From assembly GCA_973895155.1 (NCBI GenBank), contig OZ316899.1, positions 7,812,001-7,876,000 on the forward strand: a DNA stretch of 64,000 nt. Direction: 5' to 3'. Both the position numbers and the translations under genes were made by a program. The stretch is from Marsupella aquatica (taxonomy: Eukaryota; Marchantiophyta). Positions 1-11,493 of the stretch are shown here, piece by piece (within the stretch, counting starts at the first letter, position 1; every line of letters starts with the position of its first letter). Under the pieces are notes generated by a model. That model was not told the origin of the DNA and searched no databases. It saw only the letters and a list, made by a program, of their open reading frames with translations.

Positions 1-429
1 AATGTGGCGCGTTTTCCGAGACCTCTAACCCAAAGAACTACCCTCAGTTGATCATAAACCACTCCTTTATGTCCGTCCTCTTGCCCTTTGGCAGCTATTC
101 GATTTGGAAACGTGATCCTCTCCTTTGATCCACACTTACCGGACCGATTCTTTCACTGGGCTTGTGAATTGTGCACAACTAAGACACCTAATTCCTCTTT
201 AACTTCTTCAAGTATATTTGTATTCCGCCCTCGGAATGTACCCCTACGGCTTAATTTCTTAAGCCGGCTGAAGGTCTTTTTCAGACTGACTCAACCCACA
301 CTTCACCGACTAAACACTCTCAATCCTCACTTTTCTCTCAAAGTTTGATTGGGCAGTCTCCAATCAAGACAATGCGATTGTATTTTGCTCAACAGTTCAC
401 CCTATCTGACTTAAATCGATCAAGCAACA
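1..429. other. unassigned left edge, probably leader of element E'
   Basis: No convincing gene is visible. Element E' runs on the minus strand with its 5' LTR ending at about 430, so this stretch is probably the beginning of its internal (leader or gag) region. Short open frames exist on both strands, but none has a recognisable motif. No clear primer-binding site could be placed, so the boundary near 430 rests only on alignment by eye with the outer end of the related LTR at 43884. Confidence 0.35.
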
Positions 430-3400
430 GATATCATAACACTCAACTTCTTGGATGGCAAGAATCTGCAAACTATGCAACGAGGCCAACTCAATTCAAA
501 CAATTGCTCAAAAATCCAAGGGAACTGGTGGTTTACTGATACCCTACGGTCTAGATTTAGCCGAGAGCTTCCTGTGCTCACAACAATACATATTTACACT
601 AAAGCCTTGACTAAGAAAAAGCCCCTCGGGCCACGCTGCCCAGGTTTTTATCCTTGCAGCGCGTTCAGGGGAAAAGGCGGAAATCCTAACCACAACTCAC
701 GTCCTTCCACCGCAATAATCCTACTAAAAAACTATCACCTAAAAAACTTGACTAGCCCGGAACCCTGTGTGAACCGAGCATCTAATACTACCTAATTAAG
801 CCGACAGGGCGCTACTTGCCCTGTCCCATCCTACAACGGCCACGCCCTTCTGGCCCAAGCCCTTCTCCTGCCACCACGTCCTCCTTCCAACTGATGACTG
901 GCTTAATTGTCAGATGACCAGTGGTAAGTCCAAATTTTCCGACTCTGCACCTTCTCCTGCCATCGGCTCCGGCTTGACCCCTTCGGCTTCCTCGACTTCG
1001 GGTTCTGGTTTATCGGCCCCGGCATCGGCTGCTGCATCGGCATCCTCCTGGGAAACGGCTTGGAGAGCTTTTGCCTTAACTTCCTCAATCCAAGCCAGCT
1101 CCCCGATGCGCTCGGTCTTGATAACCCACGGCTTCACGTTCTGGGCGTCCATAGAAGCAGTACCATCGTCTGAACCTGTTACCGCAGCTCCAAGTTGATC
1201 CACAGTACTTACCTCTACCACAACTGCCTTCAGGGCCACAGTACCATAAATGTGAGTGGCCATGCTCTCGACTTCCTCCGGAGTGGCTTTAAGGGGCTTA
1301 ACTTTATTGTCGCCTGGCCTCATGAACGTCTTTGCCAAATCTGCTACCAACTGCATGGCTTTGCCCCCAATCACGCTTGACAACAGTAAGCTCGGCTTCG
1401 GCTTTGGCTTCACTGTATTTCCGCCTACCATACTACTTCCGGGAAGCCTTTCAGTTGGTGATCCATATCCCGGTTCGGCATACTTCTTCAATTTCTCCGT
1501 TTGATTGTCGGCACGCTTCTGCAACCCGAGCATCTTATCCCTGGCCTCCTCCAATTCTTGAGATACGTCTTCAACTTCATCGTTAAGCCGTTGTATCTTG
1601 GACCTGGCCATCTTCAGCTCCTCATTTAAGATCTGCACGATCTCCAACTCTTGCTTATCTACGGCTGCTTTCAAGGAGTCGTTGATGCCTTCCAATTTTG
1701 TGACCTCGTCCGTCCATGCTTGCTTTGTCCTGGTTAGCTCCTCTTGAAGCTCCTTGCGTATCTGTTGAACCCGGTTTAGGTGATCATTGGCCGCTGTGCA
1801 CATGGCGTCATCATGCTTCTCACGCATGGCCTCCAACCGGTCGAGTGACTTGTCATACTTCCTTTGGGCTTTTGCAAAGGCCTTCTTGCCCTGGGTGGCC
1901 GGATCCTTAGCCGTCTTTCTGAGCCTCTTGACCTGGCGATTTAGACCCTGTACTTCTGCTTTTGAATTGGCTAACTCCAGCTCTACCTTCGTCAATTTTT
2001 CCTTGATCTGCTGGTTATCCAATTGGTAGTTTTCCAATTGGTTGTTCACCACCTCCAATTCCTGCTGCTTAGCCAAGAGATCCTGTTGAGTTGGTTGACC
2101 AGACTTCGTCTTAGCAACTTTGGCTTCCATGGAGCGAAGCCGAGCGATTACCTCCTCTTTCTTTAATCGCTCCAACGTCATTGCCTCCTCCAGTCTCGTT
2201 TGATTAGCCACTTCTTTTCTAAGAAATGGCCCGGATTCCAACTCGTTACCGAAGATTTCTAAGGCTAAGAGTCCACACATGTCTCCATACTCCTTAGCCC
2301 GATTTCTTGCGTAGTTTGACCTCCCAGGTGATACTGGCATCTGCCATTGAGGTCGTCTCTCCCAAGAGTCTGCCCGTAATTGATCAAAGTCAGTGAGAGG
2401 TTCGGCCTGCCTCTCACTAAGCCGTCTTATTTCTTCCGGCCACTCTCCTCCTGGTAGCTGGCATTCCTGTTCTGCATTCCGGCCCCCCCACTCCTTAATC
2501 CTCTCTTGTAGCCCGGCTTCAACTTCCTTCATCTTGTCAAATTCCAATGGCGTCACATCTGGTGGAGGAGATTCTGGTGTTTTTTGGTCCTCCGGCTTGC
2601 CATAGAAGACTGCGGGAAGTCTTCTACAAAACCTTCCCATCGTTCTAACTCCTGGTACCGGCCTCTCCCCGTGATCGACATAGTCGTCGTCGTAATCATC
2701 CACATTAACCTGACTACCTAGCATGCTGGCCTCTCCTCCAAAGCCCCCGATCTCTTCCTCCGAATATTGTTGGGCTGCTGCTGGTTGACTTTCCTCCACA
2801 GGTCCCTCCACTTGGGCTCTGTTAGAAGCTCTTAATACCGGACTCTCCTGGCTTCGGCTTACCTCCTCATCTGTCTTCGAATCCATTTGCTTGTCATATT
2901 TCTTTCTCTCTTTGGCAGTCATCTTCCTTTCAACCAATTGGATGCCTGCATATGGATTATTACGAGTAGGTCGGCGCAACGGATTTCTCACTACATCATA
3001 TGTTACTACCTCTGGCTCCTTGATAGGGGAATGCTCCCGTTCTCGTGTTGCCGGTGTTGCCGACCTCCTCCCGTGGCGTCGTTTTCTTAGAGGCTCCTCG
3101 TCCTCCTCCACCTCCTCAAGTGGTGCAGTGATCGGCATCCGCTCCTGTATAGGCAACACTGGTGCAAAAGACTGGCTTCTTGCATATCGGCAAAGTAATT
3201 GCAGATGGTACCCTAGTCTGGATACCGCTCCCTCCCCAATGCTCTGCTTCTCTTCATTTAATGCCTTGTTCAACTGCATTAAGAGATAGCCGTTGTAGTC
3301 TCGGCTTGCATCGATATTCTCCACCAAAAATACCTGGGCTTTGCCGATTTTTGCTCTCGGCAAGGTACAATGCAACGTGAATCTCAGGAAATCAATCAGC

Positions 3401-4610
3401 TGCCCTATATGCGGGTTGGTATATTGATTCCTGAAAAACCCATTCTTAGTGGAAGGCCCTGGAAATGACCTGAACTGGTCATCCGGCAACGTCTTCCTCT
3501 GCTCCACCTTAGTCTTCCTTCCTGTTGGTAAAGCAAAGACGGCTTTGATAAGCGCAGGTGTTAGTTTGAACACCTTTCCATACAGCAGCGTCATGTTGGA
3601 AGAAGCCTCCCAGCATCCCACGAAGTCCAATAGATCCTCATCTGGTATGTCTACCATCCTCCAGGACAACCTGACAAAGCCCTCAAACCCAGTGTCATTC
3701 ATATATCCTCCATATTTATTATCCTGAATGGCACTGAAGACCTCATCCTCATCTCTTGCGAACTATAATTGTAAATTGGCAGGTAACCTGTTTGCCCACC
3801 CTGTCATGGTTTTATCCTCTACAGCCCGATCTCTAACTGGCCCGGATTCCATCTTGATTGGTCTCTCCGACCTAGTTTGCTTTGCTAGAGTGGCGGATGC
3901 CAAACCTCCCTTGCGCTTCATCTCTTCAGCGCCTGAATACTCCCCGAGAATGGCTTCCTTTGTCCACTTCATAGTGTGACCCTTCAATTCCCAAAGTGGC
4001 TGCCCTACGTTCTTGATTGCCTCCCTAATCCCCACGACCTTATTCTCCCGGATCAGCAATTGGTCAAGCTTCGCACTGGTGGGTGTCCACGAGAACTTTT
4101 CCAACACCTCCTCCGTATCTACGAATGTTGTTTTGTGAATTCCCCACAATTGCGCAAGCTCCGCTCGTTCTCTGGCTGCGCGCTTCGGCTCAACGTCTTC
4201 ATACGTAGGTATCAGCTGCCTTGCTTCTTCAAGCAAACAGCCCCAAAACTTCCCTGCCTGATTCATCGTGTTCATTCCACCGAATGCCAAGAACTTGCGC
4301 AATCTCCCAATCCACCTTAGCACTTGACTGACAGTCGCTCCTCAATGTCAAAACCGTGTACACGAGAATGCGAAATGGCAGAGTATTGGTCACCTTACTC
4401 CGAAGCCGCCGCTTAGGGGTCCTTGTGATCAAGCATGGATTAGGTCATAACTCCAATCCGCTGGATCTCAACCATTGGATCCTTTCCTTTATTATCTACA
4501 CGTAGAAATCGGCATCGGTCTTTATTGTTACCTTATACTATCTATCTATCTTTATTTAGCCATTTTTTTTAGGCTTAGTTATTACTTTGTGATCCTGGCA
4601 AGGCATCACA
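430..4610 (-). mobile_element. Long LTR of Ty3/gypsy element E' (contains an ORF)
   Basis: The minus-strand LTR start (TGTGATGCC) is at 4610 and matches the LTR start of element E at 48162. Sequence near 460-660 resembles sequence just inside the other end of the E LTR (from about 43910), giving a length of about 4.2 kb against 4.28 kb for E. To the right, base 4611 onward is the tail of the LTR of element B, so E' was inserted into B's 5' LTR. Whether E' is a full element continuing left of the window or a solo LTR cannot be told. The right boundary is firm; the left one is approximate. Confidence 0.7.
910..4323 (-). pseudogene. LTR-embedded ORF of E' (coiled-coil protein, near-complete)
   Basis: This minus-strand frame is open from about 4323 to the stop at 910-912, about 1140 codons, broken by one in-frame TAG at 3763-3765; the frame also shifts near 4320, upstream of the preserved part. 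N-terminal third: a WELKG...WTK block shared with element E, then a K/R-rich linker. Middle (about 3700-3160): a globular region with LTPALIKAVFALPTG, NGFFRNQY, IGKAQVFLVEN and SRLGYHLQLLCRYAR. Next come acidic, Pro/Arg-rich linkers, then a long heptad-rich coiled coil (about 2250-1450) and an acidic Ala/Glu-rich tail. It lies wholly inside an LTR and is not gag, protease, RT or integrase. The product is unrecognised; the layout recalls plant mobile-domain-like transposon ORFs, which is only an impression. Confidence 0.65.
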
Positions 4611-4744
4611 ATAACCTTTGTGAGAAAAGTAAAAAATATAAAGGAGTGAGAGTTTGCTCCGAAAAGTGCTTGTCGCTTGTCCCAATCATAGCCAAAAATG
4701 CGCAGTTTGCCTGAGGAGCCCCTAACTTTAAGTCCTTGCGACAT

Positions 4745-4762
4745 TGGCGACCATACTGGAGA
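4745..4762 (+). other. primer-binding site of element B
   Basis: TGGCGACCATACTGGAGA starts two bases after the CA that ends the 5' LTR. A TGG start (complement of tRNA CCA) right after the LTR is the standard position. The priming tRNA is not identified. Confidence 0.55.
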
Positions 4763-4784
4763 GTCCTTGGGGCAATTGGATGAG

Positions 4785-7700
4785 ATGGGTGACTATGACA
4801 AAGTCGATCGGATATCGAGCATCGTCATGTCGATGATGAGAACCATAAGGAAGGAAGAGCTTGAGTCGGAAAGGGCGAACAGGGAAGCAAATAGAACTAC
4901 TCGGTGTCTCCAAGAGGTTCTGAAGGAGAATGGGCAGTACGATGGGAGAAATGTGACAAGCTACCTTAAGTCTTACTTGACAGAAGCAACTGTCTACAAG
5001 TTGGATGAAGGGACAGCCGTGAAAGAGTTCATGGTGCTGGTCGAGAAGGAGTTGAGTTTGACGGTACGGACCATCGTTGAGTCAGCTGAGGGCTGGGATG
5101 ACTTCGACTAGAAGATGAAAGAGGAGTTCCAAGCGGAGGATGCTGATTGGGTCACGCAGGCTACCTTCTTGGATTGGGTGAATGAGAGGAACAAGAAGCT
5201 GAAGGGGCCGCAAGAGCTCCTAAGGGAGTTCAAGAGAAGGGTGTCTCAGTTACCAAAGCAGGATGTGGGAATCATTGAGTTGCAGCGCTCGACGCTCTTC
5301 TTGAGGGCAGCCAATGAGGACCTTTGAGAGGAGCTTGAGAACGCGATGGAGCTGCTGGAACCTTCGAGAGTTACCTTGTCTAACGACTGGAACCAAGTTG
5401 AGAAAGCGGTGTCAAAAGTGAGCAATCGACACCGACGGCGAGAGCTAGACAAGGAGGCTACTACTCTTGACCTAAGGCCGTCGGAACCGATATTGAGGAA
5501 AGGGAAGCAAGAACCAGCGAAGGATGAGATCAAACCATCGGTGGATGATCTTGCGGAGATGATGCAGAACCTGAAGATCTTGGCGGCACATGCGGTTGAG
5601 AATCCAAAACTGAGGGTTGCGAGTGCTCCCAAGAGGAAGCGAGAGATGCAGAGTTGGCCATGCATGTGGTGCGACAGCAAAGAGCATGACAAATAAGAGT
5701 GCCTAGACCCAAGGGAAGCTGCGGATAAAGGGCTGATCAAGTTCATCGGTGAAGTTGGTCAGAAAAAGATATCGTTTGCCGATACTGAACAGCCAATTCC
5801 ATTCCACTCCAACAAGGGAGGCATGAAGGCTTTGGCTGAGAAGCGAGCTGGGAAGCGAGTCGAAGAGGCGTCCTCTTTGCACCTAGAAGCAAATGTTTAC
5901 AATGTGGAGTTGGATGGCCCCGTGATGGAAACGGACAAGTTTTACAAGCGCTTGGCGGATCTGGTGTGAGAGAGATCCGGATGGAGTGACCCGGTGCTGA
6001 TCAATGCGATAACGGTTGAGGTTGGGGCTAGTTGGGATGCCTCGGTCGAGTCAAAAAGGAAGAAAACCGACGAGGATGACACTCCGTCTCAATCAAGGGA
6101 ACGAGAGAGGCGGGATACTTGAGACAAGGAGAGAAGGGTTAGGTTTGAAGAAGAGGAAATGAGCAAGAAAGAGCCGGAGAAAGGGAAACCGAACAGGAAG
6201 GACCCAGGCTGGGTGCTTGGCAGGGATGTGGACCAGGCCATGTACCCGGAGGTTGTAGCTGAGAAGTTCTGGAGCCAACAGGCTCAAGGGTTTACCAATG
6301 CCATGTTCTTTGGCAGTATGAGGCGGGAGATCCAGGAAGCGATCTTGGAGAGATCCAAGAGGAAACGGATTTACAAAGAGGGCCCTCACACCTTGATGGG
6401 GGAGGCTGGCGAGACGGAAATTGGGAGTTTCCAAACTTACACTGTTGGGGTGTCCATGGGTTCAGGTAGTAAGCCTACTGGCCCCGAAGAGTCAGACTTG
6501 GGGAAAACAAAGAGGGTCAAGTTCCTTGAAGAGGAGCTCATGAACTTGGACGATGAGTTCTTCGATGCGGAAGAGGAGCTCATGGGAACCGGAAGCAAAG
6601 CTGAGTTTGTGGCAAATAGGGACCCGACTGAAGGGGAAGAACGAGAAAGCATTACCGCGCAGTCGAGGACCATTCATGTCATGGGCTCAATGAAAGGAAA
6701 CGGTTATGCTTACCGAGATGGATACTGGGCTCGAGCAAGTCCGGAGAGCAAGTGCCAGTTGGAAGGAATGGAAGGCAAGGTGCGGGCGCTCATTGATACT
6801 GGCTCGGACATCAACTTGATGGATCCAAAGGTGTTTCAAAAGGGGAATTGGCCGGTGGATAATGAGTTGCTTTGGAGTGTGAACTCGGTGAGTTCAATCA
6901 AGGACTATCTTTGGGGTGGAGTCCGAATGTGATGGTGAAGTTTGGGAATGTCAAGCAGGCTTGTAACATTTTTGTTCATGAGCACTTGTCATTTTCGGTG
7001 ATACTGGGCATGCCGTTCATCACTGAATGGAGGATGGAGACGAAGGTTCTGGATGATACTACCTTCATGGTGAAGGTTTGGAGCAAAGATGGGAAAGAGG
7101 TGGTTCAATTTCCGGCTGTTTTACCTAGAAATGAGAGGAATAGGAAAGGGTTGAGGACTGAGAGTGCCGACTCTGGTCCAAGTCCGGAAAATGACTTGGC
7201 ACTTTGCTGAAAAGAGTGGATCGGCGGAGTGCTCATTCCTTAGCTCCTTGTGAAGGGGAAAACACAATGGATAATGGAGAGGAAGAGCCACTCAAATGTG
7301 CGGAGTCTAACTTGGGAAGGGACAAGCTGGAGAAGGAGTTGGAAAGGCAGTACTTGTCTATGGCCGTGCTTGTATACTCGAGTACCAAATACAAGATGGT
7401 CGACAAGAAGGTGAGGCCGGCGGCGATACCTTTGCCGGACGATGTGATGGAGGTTATGGATCGAGCGAGGATGGAACCAAGGTTGAGGCCAACTGATCGG
7501 ATAGGGCATAAATTTACTCAAGAGAGTTTGGCAAAGCTTAAGATTGGTTCGGATGGGTTACTTACGGAGGTGGAGCAAGTGGCATTTTGAAAGATGATAA
7601 TGGAGCATGGCAAGGCATTCTCGTTTTTGATTGAGGAGATTGGTTGTGCGGATCCAAGTAAGGTGACACCAATGATCATCTTTACTGTCCCTCATGTTCC

Positions 7701-10602
7701 GTGGGATCTGAAACCGATTTCGGTTCTGCGGGCTTTAGCTCCAAAGCTTGCGGAACTGCTTAAGGAGAAGCTGAGTGCTAGGATTCTCAAGAGGTCTGAT
7801 GCTCCCTACTCGAACAGATGGTTTACAGTGAGAAAGAAGAATGGAAGCTTGAGGTTCATTCAGGGTATGCAACCTCCGAACAAGGTGACCATCAAGAATG
7901 TGGGAGTTGGGCCACTCGTGGATGAGTTTGCGGAGGAGTTCGCTGGGAGGGCGATCTACTCCATGGGTGATTTGTTTTTGGGTTACGACCAGTTCTAGTT
8001 GGCGCAAGAGAGCCAAGACATTACGACTATGAGGACCCCGCTAGGCCTCTTGAGGATGTGCACTCTTCCTCAAGGGGCGACAAACTCAGTAGCGCACATG
8101 CAAAACGCGATGAGTAAAATCTTGGAGCCGTTCATTCCGGAAAAAGTGAGACCGTTCATTGATGATGTCCCAATAAAGGGGTGCTTGGCTGAAGGGAAGG
8201 ATGAGACCTTGAGGAGTGATGGGATCCGGCAGTTTGTGTGGGATCACATTGCTGATGTTAAGGTGGTTCTCGAGAAGCTGATTGATGTGGGAGTCACTCT
8301 TTTGGGGGAGAAGTCTGAATTCGGGATGAAAGAGGTGAAAGTCGTTGGGCAAATGTGCGGATCTTATGGAAGGAAGCCAAACATGGATAAGGTGAGAGCT
8401 ATTAGCGAGATGAAGGATTGCGAATCCGTGCCGGAAGTTTGAAGGTTTCTGGGTGCTTGTGTCTTTTACAAGATCTGGCCCCTCATTTCTCGCACCTGGC
8501 GGACGCGCTCTATGAGCTGTTGAGGAAAAAGGTTAAGTGGAGATGGCTACTTGAGCATAGTGAAGCAATGGCTAAGCTTAAGAGCGCTCTCATGAGCCCG
8601 CCAGTTCTCCGAGCTACGGACTATGAGAGTGGACGACCACTGATCATGACTGTTGATGCGAGTCCGTTCGCAACCAGGTGGGAAGTTGGGCAAGATGACG
8701 AGAATGGGGAAAGGTATGCGATCAGATTGGTGCAAAAAAAATTACGGAAAGGCAAAGGAGATATGCCCAAGTTAAGAGGGAGCTTTGGGGTGCCAAGGTG
8801 GCGCTCCATCAAGAGAGGAACTATTTGATTGGGGAGCCGGTGGTGGTTGAGACTGATTGTCAATCGCTGTTGGGGATGATTGCAAATTGTGACACGCCTG
8901 ACATAGCGATGCTCAGGTGGATCGCTTTCATTCGGATGTTCAACCCTGAGCTAAGTCACATTGCAGGAAAGGATAATCCGGTTGCCAACATGCTGTCAAG
9001 GGCAAGATTCGGAAATGAGGTAGCAACGAGAGTTGGCGAGGTGACCGGAACCGAAAGTGTTGGAAGTCTAGAGTTCAAGGAAGAACTCTACTCAGGAGAG
9101 TTGCTGGATATCAGGCGTTACATTAGCACTTTGGAGAAGCAACCAGAGTGGAGTTACCAGGAGTTTGTCAAGATCCGGAAGAGATCTTACAAGTTCCTAT
9201 TGAGGGAGGGCTACTTGTGGCAAAGGCATAAGGACCCAAGTCAGTTGTTGCAAAGGGCTATGGGTACTAAGGATGAGAACGACCAAATTCTCAAAGAGTG
9301 CCATGATGCTGACATGGCTGGGCACAAAGGGGTGCATTCAACTTATGAGAGGGTTCGAAAGCTGTACTGGTGGCCAGGTTTATACTTGGCCGTTTGAGAC
9401 TATGTCAAGACTTGCGAGATTTGCTAGTTTTACTTGAGGATCCAACATAGGGATGGATTGGTTCCGACTTACCCCGTGGCTCTACACTTTCAATGGGCTG
9501 TTGATGTGGTGTACATGCCAAGAGAGAGCAATGGGGCGAGATACTTGGTTTTGGCGAGAGAAGACTTGTCTTCTTATGTGGAAGGGAGAGCGTTGGTTTC
9601 AAACACTACTGCTACCGTTTGCCAGTTCATACTTGAGGATATCATTGCAAGGCATGGGTGCTTTACAAGGATCAGAGCTGATAGGGGGAGCTCAGCTCCA
9701 AGGAAGCGCAAGAGTTTTTTGACCAACACCGCATCAAACTAAAGCTGACTTTGAGTTACAATCCGGAAGGCAATGGGAAATCTGAAAGGGGGCACATCCA
9801 GATTGTGGGCGCTTTGGCTAAGGCTTGTGATGGGGACTTGGGCAGGTGGTCGAGTCTCCTTCCACTTGCTCTGTTAGCGGATCGAATGACTTGTAGCTCA
9901 CTGACCGGATACATTTCGGCTGAGCTACTTACTGGGCACTTGCCGATGATGCCACTCGAGGAAGATGTTTGCACTTGGCAACTGATTGGATGGAAAGATG
10001 ACGTTTTGAGAGAGGAGTTGCTGGCTTGAAGGATCGAACACTTCAACTTGTTACCCGTGAAGATTGAGGTGGCTCGGAAGCAATTGAAGATGGCGAGGTT
10101 AAGGAACAAGGGCAGGTTTGACAGGACTCATCGGTTGAGGCCTGTCTTGGTTAAGGAAGGGGATTGGGTTCTAGTTTACGAAAGTAAGTTGGATGAGCAA
10201 CACTTGAGCCGAAACAAGTTTGCTCGGAGGTGGCAAGGTCCGTATGTGGTGGTTGCTATTCATGCGAATGCGACCTACACTATTCGGGAGTTAGATGGAA
10301 CAGTTCACCAAGTACCTTACGCAGGGAAAAGGGTGAAGATCTTCAAGAGGAGGACCGAGAAGGGAATGGACTCAAGTTCCAACTTGAGTGAATTTGAAGA
10401 CGAGGCACTGGTCCAGGCGCATCCGTTGGACTTGACTTTTGAAAGTGGCTTGACTGGTTCCGATTTGGATGAGTTGGACTTCAAGTTTCTGGAAAGTGGA
10501 GTGCCTAAGGCCGAGTCTGAAGGCTTTGGGTTTGAGTTTCTTGAGGAGGAAGTGGTCCAGGCGCATGGCTTGAGTTCGGACTCAGACTTAGAGGATATCT
10601 GA
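4785..10602 (+). pseudogene. gag-pol of gypsy element B (decayed)
   Basis: Domain order is gag, protease, RT, RNase H, integrase. Seen: a gag region to about 5690 ending in a degenerate C-x2-C-x4-H knuckle (CMWCDSKEH, 5660-5690) followed by an ECL block; protease core IDTGSD at about 6792; RT with VRKKNGSLRF and a YVDD equivalent FIDD at 8155-8166; RNase H with VDASPF near 8655 and an ETDCQSL block near 8850; integrase H-H-C-C finger at 9310-9425 and core with AVDVVY and RADRGSS. The C-terminal tail is acidic. At least ten in-frame stops (for example TAG 5109, TGA 5325, TAA 5694, TGA 5967, TGA 6120) and about five frame changes (near 6890, 7205, 8440, 8800, 9745) make it non-functional. The ATG at 4785 follows the primer site. 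Confidence 0.85.
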
Positions 10603-10647
10603 TGGATTGGAGCAGATCGGAGGCTGCTCAGGTTTACTGGGGGAGGA

Positions 10648-11493
10648 TGTCGTGCCAAAAGATTTTGGCTCAGGAATGGCTTTTATAGGGGATGATGGGC
10701 GAGCCTCCCGGTTGGGTTGCGTGCATGCTGACTTGGAGGGGCTGCTTGGTTGGATGGATTGAGGTTTGGTGATTGGGTGCCTTGTCATCACCAGGTTTGG
10801 TGTTTGGGTGAGTCACCAGGCTTGGAGTTTGGATGAGCCTCGCTGATGGCAGCTGGCTCAGGTTGGATGGTTGGGTTTCCGATGCTACTTAAGACTTGAG
10901 CCTTGGCTCATTGAGGTTGGCGGTTGTCTATTGAGATCTATTGAGTTGCAAATTGTGAGTTCCGCTCCGTTCTACGGAACTCGACTGTTGTGCGGCGGTT
11001 TTGGAGTTCTGAGCGAGTGTTGGATCCAGGTGTGGAGTTTTCAATCTAGGCGGGGAATTTCTCGAGTTTGGAGTCTCGTTGATCCAGGCGGGGATTTCTC
11101 AAGTTTGGAGTCTCGTCGATCCAGGCAAGGATTTCTCGAGTTTGGAGCCTCGTTGGTTCAGGCCCGAGTTCCGTGTTAGCTTTTTAGACTAGTGGAGTAG
11201 CTAGTCGAGTTTTGGTTTTGTGAGCTAAGGAGGATAGTTTTTCCATCAATTTTGAGTAGTTAGTCACTCGAGGAGTTCTACTCGACAAGTTAGAGGTAGC
11301 GGCCCGCCGTAGGGCCAGCTACTTGACTCTTGCGGGCAAGCTTACTCGAGGGCACCTATTGTAACCTTTGTGAGAAAAGTAAAAAATATAAAGGAGTGAG
11401 AGTTCGCTCCGAAAAGTGCTTGTTGCCTGTCCCAATCGCAGCCAAAAATGCACAGTTTGCCCAAGGAGCCCCTAACCTTAAGTCCTCGCGACA
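10648..11493 (+). mobile_element. 3' LTR of element B (846 bp)
   Basis: It begins TGTCGTGCC after the purine tract ACTGGGGGAGGA (10636-10647) and ends GCGACA, like the 5' LTR tail at 4743. The same LTR in reverse lies at 51634-52481. It contains a three-copy minisatellite. The last 18 bases are repeated at 14243-14260 because they fall inside the tandem duplication. Confidence 0.85.
11051..11162 (+). repeat. 37-38 bp minisatellite in B LTR (3 copies)
   Basis: Three imperfect units start at 11051, 11089 and 11126, each carrying GGATTTCTCGAGTTTGGAG-like sequence followed by a GATCCAGG-type end. The same array is present in the reverse-oriented LTR near 51966-52085, so it belongs to the family. 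Confidence 0.85.

Larger units (their letters stand above)
4611..11493 (+). mobile_element. Ty3/gypsy element B, 5'-truncated by E' insertion
   Basis: Contents in order: the last 133 bp of a 5' LTR (4611-4743), a primer site, decayed gag-pol (4785-10602), a purine-rich tract and a complete 3' LTR (10648-11493). The two LTR tails are collinear, both running from ACCTTTGTGAG to GCGACA, but differ at several transitions, so this is not a fresh insertion. Most of the 5' LTR is missing because E' sits in it; its remainder would lie left of E'. The 3' LTR is directly followed by the SET-like reading frame. A second copy of the family (3' end only) lies at 51634-52876 on the minus strand. Confidence 0.85.

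Noticed and set aside
88-348. 86-codon ORF at the left edge
   Set aside because: No motif, no homologue in the related element, and it is antisense to the element direction.
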